This document shows positions 37,901 through 51,525 of a stretch of 64,000 nt of DNA, piece after piece. Location: the NCBI GenBank assembly GCA_963855995.1, contig OY979726.1, positions 8,408,701-8,472,700 of the forward strand, in the 5' to 3' direction. The DNA is from Muricea muricata (taxonomy: Eukaryota; Cnidaria; Anthozoa; Malacalcyonacea; Plexauridae). A program made the translations under genes and the position numbers. The notes under the pieces were generated by a model, which was given only the letters and a program-made list of their open reading frames with translations, was not told the DNA's origin and ran no database searches. The stretch's first letter is position 1. Each line of letters starts with the position of its first letter.

Positions 37901-39142
37901 GGTTTCTAATTTCAACATGCTATTTTGCTGATGTCGATAGTTTGAGCGCCGAAAACGTGATTGCGGACTTGCTAAGTTCTCCAATTTCGATTTAGAAGCT
38001 GTCTTTTAGGTCTGCGATTGCAATATATCATTGGGCTCAACTGGTATATTTTAGTACTCGAAACATCATTTTAAGCTCTAAAACGTCGCCGTGATCGATT
38101 TGAGACGGCGATTTTTAGTTGGCAGGATGAGCATCTTTTTACGCTCAAATCGCGTCCAGAACGCCTAAAACGCGATTTTGATTATTGTAAGAGCGTTTCT
38201 TTTCAGTTTCAAAGAGGGTTGTAGGTTTCTCATTTCAACATGCTATTTTCATGATGTCGATAGTTTGAGCGCCGAAAACATGATTGCGGACTTGCTAAGT
38301 TCTCCAATTTCGATTTAGAAGCTGTCTTTTAGCTGCGCGATTGCAATATATCATTGGGCTCAACTCGTTCACTTTAGAACTCATAACATCATTTTAAGCT
38401 CTAAAACGTAGGCGTGATCGATTTGAGACGGCAATTTTTAGTTGGCAGTCTGAGCATGTTTTTACGCTCAAATCGCTTCCAAATCGCTTAAAACGCGATT
38501 TTGATGATTGTAAAAGCGTTTCTTTTCAGTCTCAATGCATGTTGTAGGTTTCTTATTTCAACATGCTATTTTGCTGATGTCGATAGTTTTAGCGCCGAAA
38601 ACATGATTGCGGACTTCCTATAAGTTCTCCAATTTCGATATAGAAGCTGTCTTTTAGGTACGCGATTGCAATATATCATTGTGCTCAACTCGTTCTTTTT
38701 AGCACTCAAAACATCATTTTAAGCTCTAAAACATCGCCGTGATCGATTTGAGACGGCAATTTTTAGTTGGAAGTCTGAGCATGTTTTTACGCTCAAATCG
38801 CTTCCAGAACGCCTAAAACGCGATTTTGATGATTGTAAGAGCGTTTCTTTTCAGTCTCAATGGTTGTTGTAGGTTTCTAATTTCAACATGCTATTTTGCT
38901 GATGTCGATAGTTTGACCGCCGAAAACATGATCATCCTTGCTAAGTTCTAGAATTTCGATTTAGAAGCTGTCTTTTACGTCCGCGATTGCAATATATCAT
39001 TGGGCTCAACTCGTTCACTTTAGCACTCAAAACATCATTTTAAGCTCTAAAACGTCGCCGTGACTGATTTCAGACGGCAATTTTTAGTTGGCAGTCTGAG
39101 TATGTTTTTACGCTCAAATCGCTTCCAGATCGCCTAAAACGC
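34933..39142. repeat. Long-range duplicated block, copy 3 (13 monomers)
   Basis: Starts with the same landmark as 1 and 18132 and follows the same order, with one extra monomer (around 37854-38176) relative to copy 1: the offset to copy 1 grows from 34,932 to 35,255. A unit starting with a related landmark (gattttgataattaattg) follows at 39143. Confidence 0.75.
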
Positions 39143-40106
39143 GATTTTGATAATTAATTGTATAAGAGCGTTTCTTTTCAGTCTGAAAGCATTTTGTAGG
39201 TTTCTCATTTCAACATGCTATTTTGCTCATGTCGATAGTTTGAGCGCCGAAAACTTGATTGCGGACTTGCTAAGTTCTACAATTTCGATTTAGAAGCTGT
39301 CTTTTAGGTCCGCGATTGCAATATATCATTGGGCTCAACTGGTATATTTTAGTACTCGAAACATCATTTTAAGCTCTAAAACGTCGCCGTGATCGATTTG
39401 AGACGGCAATTTTTAGTTGGCAGTATGAGCTTCTTTTTACGCTCAAATCGCGTCGAGAACGCCTAAAACGCGATTTTGATTATTGTAAGAGCGTTTCTTT
39501 TCAGTTTCAAAGCAGGTTGTAGGTTTGTCATTTCAACATGCTATTTTGCTGATGTCGATAGTTTGAGCGCCGAAAACATGATTGCGGACTTCCTATAAGT
39601 TCTCCAATTTCGATTTAGAAGCTGTCTTTTAGGACCGCGATTGCAATATATCATTGTGCTCAAGTCGTTCTTTTTAGCACTCAAAACATCATTTTAAGCT
39701 CTAAAACGTCGCCGTGATCTATTTGAGAAGGCAATTTTTAGTTGGCAGTCTGAGCATGTTTTTACGCTCAAATCGCTTCCAGAACGCCTAAAACGTGATT
39801 TTGATGATTGTAAGAGCGTTTCTTTTCAGTCTCAATGCATGTTGTAGGTTTCTTATTTCAACATTCTATTTTGCTGATGTCGATAGTTTAAGCGCCGAAA
39901 ACATGATTGCGGACTTCCTATAAGTTCTCCAATTTCGATATAGAAGCTGTCTTTTAGGTCCGCGATTGCAATATATCACTGGGCTCAACTCGTTCACTTT
40001 AGCACTCAAAAACTCATTTTAAGCTCTAAAACGTCGCCGTGATCGATTTGAGAAGGCAATTTTTAGTTGGCAGTCTTAGCATGTTTTTACGCTCAAATCG
40101 CTTCCA

Positions 40107-40753
40107 GATCGCTTAAAACGCGATTTTGATGATTGTAAGAGCGTTTCTTTTCAGTCTCAATGAATGTTGTAGGTTTCTCATTTCAACATGCTATTTTGCT
40201 GATGTCGGTAGTTTGAGCGCCGAAAACATGATTGCGGACATGCTAAGTTCTCTAATTTCGATTTAGAAGCTGTCTTTTAGGTACGCGATTTCAATATATT
40301 ATTGTGCTCAACTCGTTCATTTTAGCACTCAAAAAATCATTTTAAGCTATAAAACGTCGCCGTGATCGATTTGAGACGGCAATTTTTAGTGTGCTGTCTG
40401 AGCATGTTTGTACGCTCAAATCGCTTCCAGATCGCTTAAAACGCGATTTTGATGATTGTAAGAGCGTTTCTTTTCAGTCTCAATGAATGTTGTAGGTTTC
40501 TCATTTCAACATGCTATTTTGCTGATGTCGGTAGTTTGAGCGCCGAAAACATGATTGCGGACATGCTAAGTTCTCTAATTTCGATTTAGAAGCTGTCTTT
40601 TAGGTACGCGATTTCAATATATTATTGTGCTCAACTCGTTCATTTTAGCACTCAAAAAATCATTTTAAGCTATAAAACGTCGCCGTGATCGATTTGAGAC
40701 GGCAATTTTTAGTGTGCTGTCTGAGCATGTTTTTACGCTCAAATCGCTTCCAC
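40107..40753. repeat. Single-monomer tandem duplication
   Basis: Two consecutive monomers are almost the same, sharing gtgctgtctgagcatg (about 40390 and 40712) and gatcgcttaaaacg at the start. The matching region further along (from about 45930) has the gtgctgtctg monomer once. Borders are approximate. Confidence 0.6.
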
Positions 40754-41414
40754 AACGCCTAAAACGTAATTTTGATGATTGTAAGAGCGTTTCTTTTCAG
40801 TCTCAATGCATGTTGTAGGTTTCTTATTTCAACATGTTTTTTTCTGATGTCGATAGTTTGAGTGCCGAAAACATGATATCGGACTTCCTATAAGTTCTCC
40901 AATTTAAATATAGAAGCTTTCTTTTAGGTACGCGATTGCAATATATCATTGTGCTCAACTCGTTCTTTTTAGCACTCAAAAACTCATTTTAAGCTCTAAA
41001 AGGTCGCCGTGATCGATTTGAGACGGATATTTTTAGTTGGCAGTCTGAGCATGTTTTTACGCTCAAATCGCTTCCAGAACGCCTAAAACGCGATTTTGAT
41101 GATTGTAAGGACGTTTCTTTTCAGTCTCAAAGCATGTTGTAGGTTTCTCATTTCAACATGCTATTTTGCTGATGTCGATAGTTTTTGCGCCAAAAACGTG
41201 ATTGCGGACTTGCTAAGTTCTCCAAGTTCGATTTAAAAGCTGTCTTTTAGGTCCGCGATTGCAATATATCATTCGGCTCAACTGGTATATTTTAGTACTC
41301 GAAACATCATTTTAAGCTCTAAAACGTCGCCGTGATCGATTTGAGACGGCAATTTTTAGTTGGCAGTATGAGCATCTTGTTACGCTCAAATCGCGTCGAG
41401 AACGCCTAAAACGC

Positions 41415-44400
41415 GATTTTGATTATTGTAAGAGCGTTTCTTTTCAGTTTCAAAGAGGGTTGTAGGTTTCTCATTTCAACATGCTATTTTGCTGATGTCG
41501 ATAGTTTGAGCGCCGAAAACATGATTGCGGACTTCCTATAAGTTCTCCAATTTCGATTTAGAAGCTGTCTTTTAGTACCGCGATTGCAATATATCATTGT
41601 GCTCAAGTCGTTCTTTTTAGCACTCAAAACATCATTTTAAGCTCTAAAACGTCGCCGTGATCTATTTGAGAAGGCAATTTTTAGTTGGCAGTCTGAGCAT
41701 GTTTTTACGCTCAAATCGCTTCCAGAACGCCTAAAACGTGATTTTGATGATTGTAAGAGCGTTTCTTTTCAGTCTCAATGCATGTTGTAGGTTTCTTATT
41801 TCAACATTCTATTTTGCTGATGTCGATAGTTTAAGCGCCGAAAACATGATTGCGGACTTCCTATAAGTTCTCCAATTTCGATATAGAAGCTGTCTTTTAG
41901 GTCCGCGATTGCAATATATCACTGGGCTCAACTCGTTCACTTTAGCACTCAAAAACTCATTTTAAGCTCTAAAACGTCGCCGTGATCGATTTGAGAAGGC
42001 AATTTTTAGTTGGCAGTATGAGCATGTTTTTACGCTCAAATCGATTCCACAACGCCTAAAACGTGATTTTTATGATTGTAAGAGCGTTTCTTTTCAGTCT
42101 CAATGCATGTTGTAGGTTTCGTATTTCAACATGCTATTTTGCTGATGTCGATAGTTTGAGCGCCGAAAACATGATTGCGGACTTCCTATAAGTTCTCCAA
42201 TTTCGATATAGAAGCTGTCTTTTAGCTACGCGATTGCAATAAATCATTGTGCTCAACTCGTTCTTTTTAGCACTCAAAACATCATTTTAAGCTCTAAAAC
42301 ATCGCCGTGATCGATTTGAGACGGCAATTTTTAGTTGGCAGTCTGAGCATGTTTTTACGCTCAAATCGCTTCCAGAACGCCTAAAACGCGATTTTCATGA
42401 TTGTAAGAGCGTTTCTTTTCAGTCTCAATGATTGTTGTAGGTTTCTAATTTCAACATGCTATTTTGCTGATGTCGATAGTTTGACCGCCGAAAACATGAT
42501 CAGCCTTGCTAAGTTCTAGAATTTCGATTTAGAAGCTGTCTTTTAGGTCCGCGATTGCAATATATCATTGGGCTCAACTCGTTCACTTTAGCACTCAAAA
42601 CATCATTTTAAGCTCTAAAACGTCGCCGTGATTGATTTGAGACGGCAATTTTTAGTTGGCAGTCTGAGTATGTTTTTACGCTCAAATCGCTTCCAGATCG
42701 CTTAAAACGCGATTTTGATGATTGTAAGAGCGTTTCTTTTCAGTCTCAATGAATGTTGTAGGTTTCTCATTTCAACATGCTATTTTGCTAATGTCGGTAG
42801 TTTGAGCGCCGAAAACATGATTGCGGACATTTTAAGTTCTCTAATTTCGATTTAGAAGCTGTCTTTTAGGTACGCGATTTCAATATATTATTGTGCTCAA
42901 CTCGTTCATTTTAGCACTCAAAAAATCATTTTAAGCTATAAAACGTCGCCGTGATCGATTTGAGACGGCAATTTTTAGTGTGCAGTCTGAGCATGTTTTT
43001 ACGCTCAAATCACTTCCAGAACGCCTAAAACGCGATTTTGATGATTGTAAGAGCGTTTCTTTTCATTCTCAAAGCATGTTGTAGGTTTCTAATTTCAACA
43101 TGCTATTTTGCTGATGTCGATAGTTTGAGCGCCGAAAACATGATGGCGGACATGCTAAGTTCTCTAATTTCGATTTAGAAGCTGTCTTTTAGGTACGCGA
43201 TTGCAATATATTATTGTGCTCAACTCGTTCATTTTAGCACTCAAAAAATCATTTTAAGCTCTAAAACGTCGCCGTGATCGATTTGAGAAGGCAATTTTTA
43301 GTTGGCAGTATGAGCATCTTTTTACGCTCAAATCGCTTCCACAACGCCTAAAACGTGATTTTGATGATTGTAAGAGCCTTTCTTTTCAGTCTCAATGCAT
43401 GTTGTAGGTTTCTTATTTCAACATGTTTTTTTCTGATGTTGATAGTTTGAGTGCCGAAAACATGATTGCGGACTTCCTATAAGTTCTCCAATTTAAATAT
43501 ACAAGCTGTCTTTTAGGTACGCGATTGCAATATATCATTGTGCTCAACTCGTTCTTTTTAGCACTCAAAAACTCATTTTAAGCTCTAAAAGGTCGCCGTG
43601 ATCGATTTGAGACGGATATTTTTAGCTGGCAGTCTGAGCATGTTTTTACGCTCAAATCGCTTCCAGAACGCCTAAAACGCAATTTTGATGATTGTAAGAA
43701 CGTTTCTTTTCAGTCTCAAAGCATGTTGTAGGTTTCTCATTTCAACATGCTATTTTGCTGATGTCGATAGTTTGAGCGCCGAAAACGTGATTGCGGACTT
43801 GCTAAGTTCTCCAATTTCAATTTAGAAGCTGTCTTTTAGGTCCGCGATTGCAATATATCATTGGGCTCAACTCGTTCATTTTAGCACTCAAAACATCATT
43901 TTAAGCTCTAAAACGTCGCCGTGATCGATTTGAGACGGCAATATTTAGTTGGCAGTCCGAGCATGTTTTTACGCTCAAATCGCTTCCAGAACGCCTAAAA
44001 CGCGATTTTGATGATTGTAAGAGCGTTTCTTTTCAGTCTCAATGATTGTTGTAGGTTTCTAATTTCAACATGCTATTTTGCTGATGTCGATAGTTTGAGC
44101 GCCGAAAACGTGATTGCGGACTTGCTAAGTTCTCCAATTTCGATTTAGAAGCTGTCTTTTAGGTCTGCGATTGCAATATATCATTGGGCTCAACTGGTAT
44201 ATTTTAGTACTCGAAACATCATTTTAAGCTCTAAAACGTCGCCGTGATCGATTTGAGACGGCGATTTTTAGTTGGCAGGATGAGCATCTTTTTACGCTCA
44301 AATCGCGTCCAGAACGCCTAAAACGCGATTTTGATTATTGTAAGAGCGTTTCTTTTCAGTTTCAAAGAGGGTTGTAGGTTTCTCATTTCAACATGCTATT

Positions 44401-45150
44401 TTCATGATGTCGATAGTTTGAGCGCCGAAAACATGATTGCGGACTTGCTAAGTTCTCCAATTTCGATTTAGAAGCTGTCTTTTAGCTGCGCGATTGCAAT
44501 ATATCATTGGGCTCAACTCGTTCACTTTAGAACTCATAACATCATTTTAAGCTCTAAAACGTCGGCGTGATCGATTTGAGACGGCAATTTTTAGTTGGCA
44601 GTCTGAGCATGTTTTTACGCTCAAATCGCTTCCAGATCGCTTAAAACGCGATTTTGATGATTGTAAAAGCGTTTCTTTTCAGTCTCAATGCATGTTGTAG
44701 GTTTCTTATTTCAACATGCTATTTTGCTGATGTCGATAGTTTTAGCGCCGAAAACATGATTGCGGACTTCCTATAAGTTCTCCAATTTCGATATAGAAGC
44801 TGTCTTTTAGGTACGCGATTGCAATATATCATTGTGCTCAACTCGTTCTTTTTAGCACTCAAAACATCATTTTAAGCTCTAAAACATCGCCGTGATCGAT
44901 TTGAGACGGCAATTTTTAGTTGGCAGTCTGAGCATGTTTTTACGCTCAAATCGCTTCCAGAACGCCTAAAACGCGATTTTGATGATTGTAAGAGCGTTTC
45001 TTTTCAGTCTCGATGATTGTTGTAGGTTTCTAATTTCAACATGCTATTTTGCTGATGTCGATAGTTTGACCGCCGAAAACATGATCATCCTTGCTAAGTT
45101 CTAGAATTTCGATTTAGAAGCTGTCTTTTACGTCCGCGATTGCAATATAT
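41415..45150. repeat. Long-range duplicated block, copy 4 (6,153 bp from copy 3)
   Basis: Matches 35262 to about 39000 in monomer order at a constant offset of 6,153 bp (19 monomers): agtaccgcg 35421 and 41574; atgatcatcc 38928 and 45081. Before and after this stretch the order differs. The following stretch instead matches 39.3-40.1 kb at an offset of 5,824 bp (18 monomers), judged from gagcttctttttacg at about 39428 and 45252. The block is therefore a mosaic. Confidence 0.65.
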
Positions 45151-48100
45151 CATTGGGCTCAACTGGTATATTTTAGTACTCGAAACATCATTTTAAGCTC
45201 TAAAACGTCGCCGTGATCGATTTGAGACGGCAATTTTTAGTTGGCAGTATGAGCTTCTTTTTACGCTCAAATTGCGTCGAGAACGCCTAAAACGCGATTT
45301 TGATTATTGTAAGAGCGTTTCTTTTCAGTTTCAAAGCAGGTTGTAGGTTTCTCATTTCAACATGCTATTTTGCTGATGTCGATAGTTTGAGCGCCGAAAA
45401 CATGATTGCGGACTTCCTATAAGTTCTCCAATTTCGATTTAGAAGCTGTCTTTTAGGACCGCGATTGCAATATATCATTGTGCTCAAGTCGTTCTTTTTA
45501 GCACTCAAAACATCATTTTAAGCTCTAAAACGTCGCCGTGATCTATTTGAGAAGGCAATTTTTAGTTGGCAGTCTGAGCATGTTTTTACGCTCAAATCGC
45601 TTCCAGAACGCCTAAAACGTGATTTTGATGATTGTAAGAGCGTTTCTTTTCAGTCTCAATGCATGTTGTAGGTTTCTTATTTCAACATTCTATTTTGCTG
45701 ATGTCGATAGTTTAAGCGCCGAAAACATGATTGCGGACTTCCTATAAGTTCTCCAATTTCGATATAGAAGCTGTCTTTTAGGTCCGCGATTGCAATATAT
45801 CACTGGGCTCAACTCGTTCACTTTAGCACTCAAAAACTCATTTTAAGCTCTAAAACGTCGCCGTGATCGATTTGAGAAGGCAATTTTTAGTTGGCAGTCT
45901 TAGCATGTTTTTACGCTCAAATCGCTTCCAGATCGCTTAAAACGCGATTTTGATGATTGTAAGAGCGTTTCTTTTCAGTCTCAATGAATGTTGTAGGTTT
46001 CTCATTTCAACATGCTATTTTGCTGATGTCGGTAGTTTGAGCGCCGAAAACATGATTGCGGACATGCTAAGTTCTCTAATTTCGATTTAGAAGCTGTCTT
46101 TTAGGTACGCGATTTCAATATATTATTGTGCTCAACTCGTTCATTTTAGCACTCAAAAAATCATTTTAAGCTATAAAACGTCGCCGTGATCGATTTGAGA
46201 CGGCAATTTTTAGTGTGCTGTCTGAGCATGTTTTTACGCTCAAATCACTTCCAGAACGCCTAAAACGCGACTTTGATGATTGTAAGAGCGTTTCTTTTCA
46301 TTCTCAAAGCATGTTGTAGGTTTCTAATTTCAACATGCTATTTTGCTGATGTCGATAGTTTGAGCGCCGAAAACATGATGGCGGACATGCTAAGTTCTCT
46401 AATTTCGATTTAGAAGCTGTCTTTTAGGTACGCGATTGCAATATATTATTGTGCTCAACTCGTTCATTTTAGCACTCAAAAAATCATTTTAAGCTCTAAA
46501 ACGTCGCCGTGATCGATTTGAGAAGGCAATTTTTAGTTGGCAGTATGAGCATCTTTTTACGCTCAAATCGCTTCCACAACGCCTAAAACGTGATTTTGAT
46601 GATTGTAAGAGCGTTTCTTTTCAGTCTCAATGCATGTTGTAGGTTTCTTATTTCAACATGTTTTTTTCTGATGTCGATAGTTTGAGTGCCGAAAACATGA
46701 TATCGGACTTCCTATAAGTTCTCCAATTTAAATATAGAAGCTTTCTTTTAGGTACGCGATTGCAATATATCATTGTGCTCAACTCGTTCTTTTTAGCACT
46801 CAAAAACTCATTTTAAGCTCTAAAAGGTCGCCGTGATCGATTTGAGACGGATATTTTTAGTTGGCAGTCTGAGCATGTTTTTACGCTCAAATCGCTTCCA
46901 GAACGCCTAAAACGCGATTTTGATGATTGTAAGGACGTTTCTTTTCAGTCTCAAAGCATGTTGTAGGTTTCTCATTTCAACATGCTATTTTGCTGATGTC
47001 GATAGTTTTTGCGCCAAAAACGTGATTGCGGACTTGCTAAGTTCTCCAAGTTCGATTTAGAAGCTGTCTTTTAGGTCTGCGATTGCAATATATCATTGGG
47101 CTCAACTGGTATATTTTAGTACTCGAAACATCATTTTAAGCTCTAAAACGTCGCCGTGATCGATTTGAGACGGCGATTTTTAGTTGGCAGTATGAGCATC
47201 TTTTTACGCTCAAATCGCGTCAAGAACGCCTAAAACGCGATTTTGATTATTGTAAGAGCGTTTCTTTTCAGTTTCAAAGAGGGTTGTAGGTTTCTCATTT
47301 CAACATGCTATTTTCATGATGTCGATAGTTTGAGTGCCAAAAACATGATTGCGGACTTGCTAAGTTCTCCAATTTCGATTTAGAAGCTGTCTTTTAGCTG
47401 CGCGATTGCAATATATCATTGGGCTCAACTCGTTCACTTTAGAACTCAAAACATCATTTCAAGCTCTAAAACGTCGGCGTGATCGATTTGAGACGGCGAT
47501 TTTTAGTTGGCAGTCCGAGCATGTTTTTACGCTCAAATCGCTTCCAGAACGCCTAAAACGCGATTTTGATGATTGTAAGAGCGTTTCTTTTCATTCTCAA
47601 AGCATGTTGTAGGTTTCTAATTTCAACATACTATTTTGCTGATGTCGATAGTTTGAGCGCCGAAAACATAATGGCGGACTTCCTATAAGTTCTTCAATTT
47701 CGATATAGAAGCTGTCTTTTAGGTCCGCGATTGCAATATATCATTGGGCTCAACTGGTTCACTTTAGCACTCAAAAACTCATTTTAAGCTCTAAAACGTC
47801 GCCGTGATCGATTTGAGAAGGATATTTTTAGTTGGCAGTCTGACCATGTTTTTACGCTCAAATCGCTTCCACAACGCCTAAAACGTGATTTTGATGATTG
47901 TAAGAGCGTTTCTTTTCAGTCTCAATGCATGTTGTAGGTTTCTTATTTCAACATGTTTTTTTCTGATGTCGATAGTTTAAGCGCCGAAAACATATTTGCG
48001 GACTTCCTATAAGTTCTCCAATTTAAATATAGAAGCTGTCTTTTAGGTACGCGATTGCAATATATCATTGTGCTCAACTCGTTCTTTTTAACACTCAAAA

Positions 48101-49502
48101 ACTCATTTTAAGCTCTAAAACGTCGCCGTGATCGATTTGAGACGGATATTTTTAGTTGGCAGTCTGAGCATGTTTTTACGCTCAAATCGCTTCCAGAACG
48201 CCTATAACGCGATTTTGAAGATTGTAAGAACGTTTCTTTTCAGTCTCAAAGCATGTTGTAGGTTTCTCATTTCAACATGCTATTTTGCTGATGTCGATAG
48301 TTTGACCGAAAAACATGATCAGCCTTGCTAAGTTCTAGAATTTCGATTTAGAAGCTGTCTTTTAGGTCCGCGATTGCAATATATCATTGGGCTCAACTCG
48401 TTCACTTTAGCACTCAAAACATCATTTTAAGCTCTAAAACGTCGCCGTGATCGATTTGAGACGGCAATTTTTAGTTGGCAGTCTGAGTATGTTTTTACGC
48501 TCAAATCGCTTCCAGATCGCTTAAAACGCGATTTTGATGTTTGTAAGAGCGTTTCTTTTCAGTCTCAATGAATGTTGTAGGTTTCTCATTTCAACATGCT
48601 ATTTTTCTGATGTCGGTAGTTTGACCACCGAAAACATGATTGCGGACATGCTAAGTTCTCTAATTTCGATTTAGAAGCTGTCTTTTAGGTACGCGATTTC
48701 AATATATTATTGTGCTCAACTCGTTCATTTTAGCACTCAAAAAGTCATTTTAAGCTATAAAACGTCGCCGTGATCGATTTGAGACGGCAATTTTTAGTTG
48801 GCAGTCTGAGCATGTTTTTACGCTCAAATCACTTCCAGAACGCCTAAAACGCGATTTTGATGATTGTAAAAGCGTTTCTTTTCAGTCTCAATGCATGTTG
48901 TAGGTTTCTTATTTCAACATTCTATTTTCCTGATGTCGATAGTTGAAGCGCCGAAAACATGATTGCGGACTTCCTATAAGTTCTCCAATTTCGATATAGA
49001 AGCTGTCTTTTAGGTCCGCGATTGCAATATATCATTGGGCTCAACTCGTTCACTTTAGCACTCAAAAACTCATTTTAAGCTCTAAAACGTCGCCGTGATC
49101 GATTTGAGAAGGAAATTTTGAGTTGGCAGTCTGAGCATGTTTTTACGCTCAAATCGCTTCCACAATGCCTAAAACGTGATTTTTATGATTGTAAGAGCGT
49201 TTCTTTTCAGTCTCAATGCATGTTGTAGGTTTCTTATTTCAACATGCTATTTTGCTGATGTCGATAGTTTGAGCGCCGAAAACATGATTGCGGACTTCCT
49301 ATAAGTTCTCCAATTTCGATATAGAAGCTGTCTTTTAGGTACGCGATTGCAATAAATCATTGTGCTCAACTCGTTCTTTTTAGCACTCAAAACATCATGT
49401 TAAGCTCTAAAACATCGCCGTGATCGATTTGAGACGGCAATTTTTAGTTGGCAGTCTGAGCATGTTTTTACGCTCAAATCGCTTCGAGAACGCCTAAAAC
49501 GC

Positions 49503-51268
49503 GATTTTGATGATTGTAAGAGCGTTTCTTTTCAGTCTCAATGATTGTTGTAGGTTTCTAATTTCAACATGCTATTTTGCTGATGTGGATAGTTTGACCG
49601 CCGAAAACATGATCAGCCTTGCTAAGTTCTAGAATTTCGATTTAGAAGCTGTCTTTTAGGTCCGCGATTGCAATATATCATTGGGCTCAACTCGTTCACT
49701 TTAGAACTCAAAACATCATTTTAAGCTCTAAAACGTCGGCGTGATCGATTTGAGACGGCAATTTTTAGTTGGCAGTCTTAGCATGTTTTTACGCTCAAAT
49801 CGCTTCCACAACGCCTAAAACGTGATTTTTATGATTGTAAGAGCGTTTCTTTTCAGTCTCAATGCATGTTGTAGGTTTCGTATTTCAACATGCTATTTTG
49901 CTGATGTCGATAGTTTGAGCGCCGAAAACATGATTGCGGACTTCCTATAAGTTCTCCAATTTCGATATAGAAGCTGTCTTTTAGGTACGCAATTGCAATA
50001 AATCATTGTGCTCAACTCGTTCTTTTTAGCACTCAAAACATCATTTTAAGCTCTAAAACGTCGCCGTGATCGATTTGAGACGGCAATTTTTAGTTCGCAG
50101 TCTGAGCATGTTTTTACGCTCAAATCGCTTCGAGAACGCCTAAAACGCGATTTTGATGATTGTAAGAGCGTTTCTTTTCAGTCTCAATGATTGTTGTAGG
50201 TTTCTAATTTCAACATGCTATTTTGCTGATGTGGATAGTTTGACCGCCGAAAACATGATCAGCCTTGCTAAGTTCTAGAATTTCGATTTAGAAGCTGTCT
50301 TTTAGGTCCGCGATTGCAATATATCATTGGGCTCAACTCGTTCACTTTAGAACTCAAAACATCATATTAAGCTCTAAAACGTCGGCGTGATCGATTTGAG
50401 ACGGCAATTTTTAGTTGGCAGTCTTAGCATGTTTTTACGCTCAAATCGCTTCCACAACGCCTAAAACGTGATTTTTATGATTGTAAGAGCGTTTCTTTTC
50501 AGTCTCAATGCATGTTGTAGGTTTCGTATTTCAACATGCTATTTTGCTGATGTCGATAGTTTGAGCGCCGAAAACATGATTGCGGACTTCCTATAAGTTC
50601 TCCAATTTCGATATAGAAGCTGTCTTTTAGGTACGCAATTGCAATAAATCATTGTGCTCAACTCGTTCTTTTTAGCACTCAAAACATCATTTTAAGCTCT
50701 AAAACGTCGCCGTGATCGATTTGAGACGGCAATTTTTAGTTCGCAGTCTGAGCATGTTTTTACGCTCAAATCGCTTCCAGAACGCCTAAAACGCGATTTT
50801 GATGATTGTAAGAGCGTTTCTTTTCAGTCTCAATGATTGTTGTAGGTTTCTAATTTCAACATGCTATTTTGCTGATGTGGATAGTTTGACCGCCGAAAAC
50901 ATGATCAGCCTTGCTAAGTTCTAGAATTTCGATTTAGAAGCTGTCTTTTAGGTCCGCGATTGCAATATATCATTGGGCTCAACTCGTTCACTTTAGAACT
51001 CAAAACATCATTTTAAGCTCTAAAACGTCGGCGTGATCGATTTGAGACGGCAATTTTTAGTTGGCAGTCTTAGCATGTTTTTACGCTCAAATCGCTTCCA
51101 CAACGCCTAAAACGTGATTTTTATGATTGTAAGAGCGTTTCTTTTCAGTCTCAATGCATGTTGTAGGTTTCGTATTTCAACATGCTATTTTGCTGATGTC
51201 GATAGTTTGAGCGGCTAAAACATGATTGCGGACTTCCTATAAGTTCTCCAATTTCGATTTAGAAGCTG
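49503..51268. repeat. Higher-order repeat, 2 monomers (646 bp), three copies
   Basis: Units start at 49503, 50149 and 50795, exactly 646 bp apart. Each holds one monomer with gatgtggatagtttgacc and one with gtttcgtatttc. The third copy is cut at 474 bp by the transposon. This dimer differs from the 5-monomer units elsewhere, so different stretches of the array amplify by different unit sizes. Confidence 0.8.
51263..51268. repeat. Target-site duplication, left (AAGCTG)
   Basis: AAGCTG belongs to the satellite (gatttagaagctgtctttt) and appears once on each side of the inserted element. Six bases is the duplication length known for Polinton/Maverick elements and for a few other superfamilies. 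Confidence 0.85.
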
Positions 51269-51386
51269 AGTAGGTATGGTGCAGGTATAGAACACTTACG
51301 TCAGCATTTTTTCAGGAGCTCTTACCCGTGTCAGTTAGTTACCAGGCTATGATGTGTATACCGTGGCGCGCGCATGTTGACCGGAA
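51269..51386 (+). repeat. Left terminal inverted repeat (118 bp)
   Basis: Starts agtaggtatggtgcagg and ends ccggaa. It pairs with the right end over 118 bp with two mismatches: base 5 (G against T), and gttgacc against gttaacc near the inner end. It contains cttacgtcag, a CRE-like core, and the GC-rich ggcgcgcgc. These could be binding or promoter sites, but that is inference only. Confidence 0.92.
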
Positions 51387-51407
51387 ATACCTGCGCTATG
51401 CGTCAGG

Positions 51408-51525
51408 TTTTGCTTGCAAAATGGCTTTTCAAGGTGATCTATTATTCGTTTACTCTTTAGTCTAATTTAGCAATTGCTACCGTGTAGACGTGTTTTTTGC
51501 TTGCAAAATGGCTTTTCAAAGTGAT
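51408..51525 (+). repeat. 31-bp direct repeat around a start codon, 87 bp apart
   Basis: Copy 1 at 51408-51438 and copy 2 at 51495-51525 match at 30 of 31 positions. Both contain tgcaaaATGGCTTTTCAA. The second ATG opens the 73-codon ORF. The first opens only 14 codons before a stop. The spacing is 29 codons, so both ATGs are in one frame, separated by that stop. Confidence 0.8.

Larger units (their letters stand above)
1..51268. repeat. Satellite array, left part, ~323-bp monomer
   Basis: Head-to-tail tandem array with no spacer. Landmark GTCGCC falls at 241, 566, 891, 1216, 1537, 1860, 2183, 2507, 2830 and 3153, giving steps of 321-325 bp; the period holds to the transposon edge. That makes about 158 monomers by length. 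All copies face the same way. Monomers fall into recurring types recognised by shared variants, for example cttcctataag versus cttgctaag versus catgatcagcc, and gatttag versus gatatag versus taaatatag. These types recur in a fixed order, so the array has higher-order structure. I see no gene in it; open frames of up to 81 codons recur only because the sequence recurs. No CENP-B box is visible, and whether the array is centromeric cannot be told from sequence alone. Confidence 0.98.

Noticed and set aside
1-51268. CRISPR-like array
   Set aside because: Repeats are contiguous 323-bp units without unique spacers.
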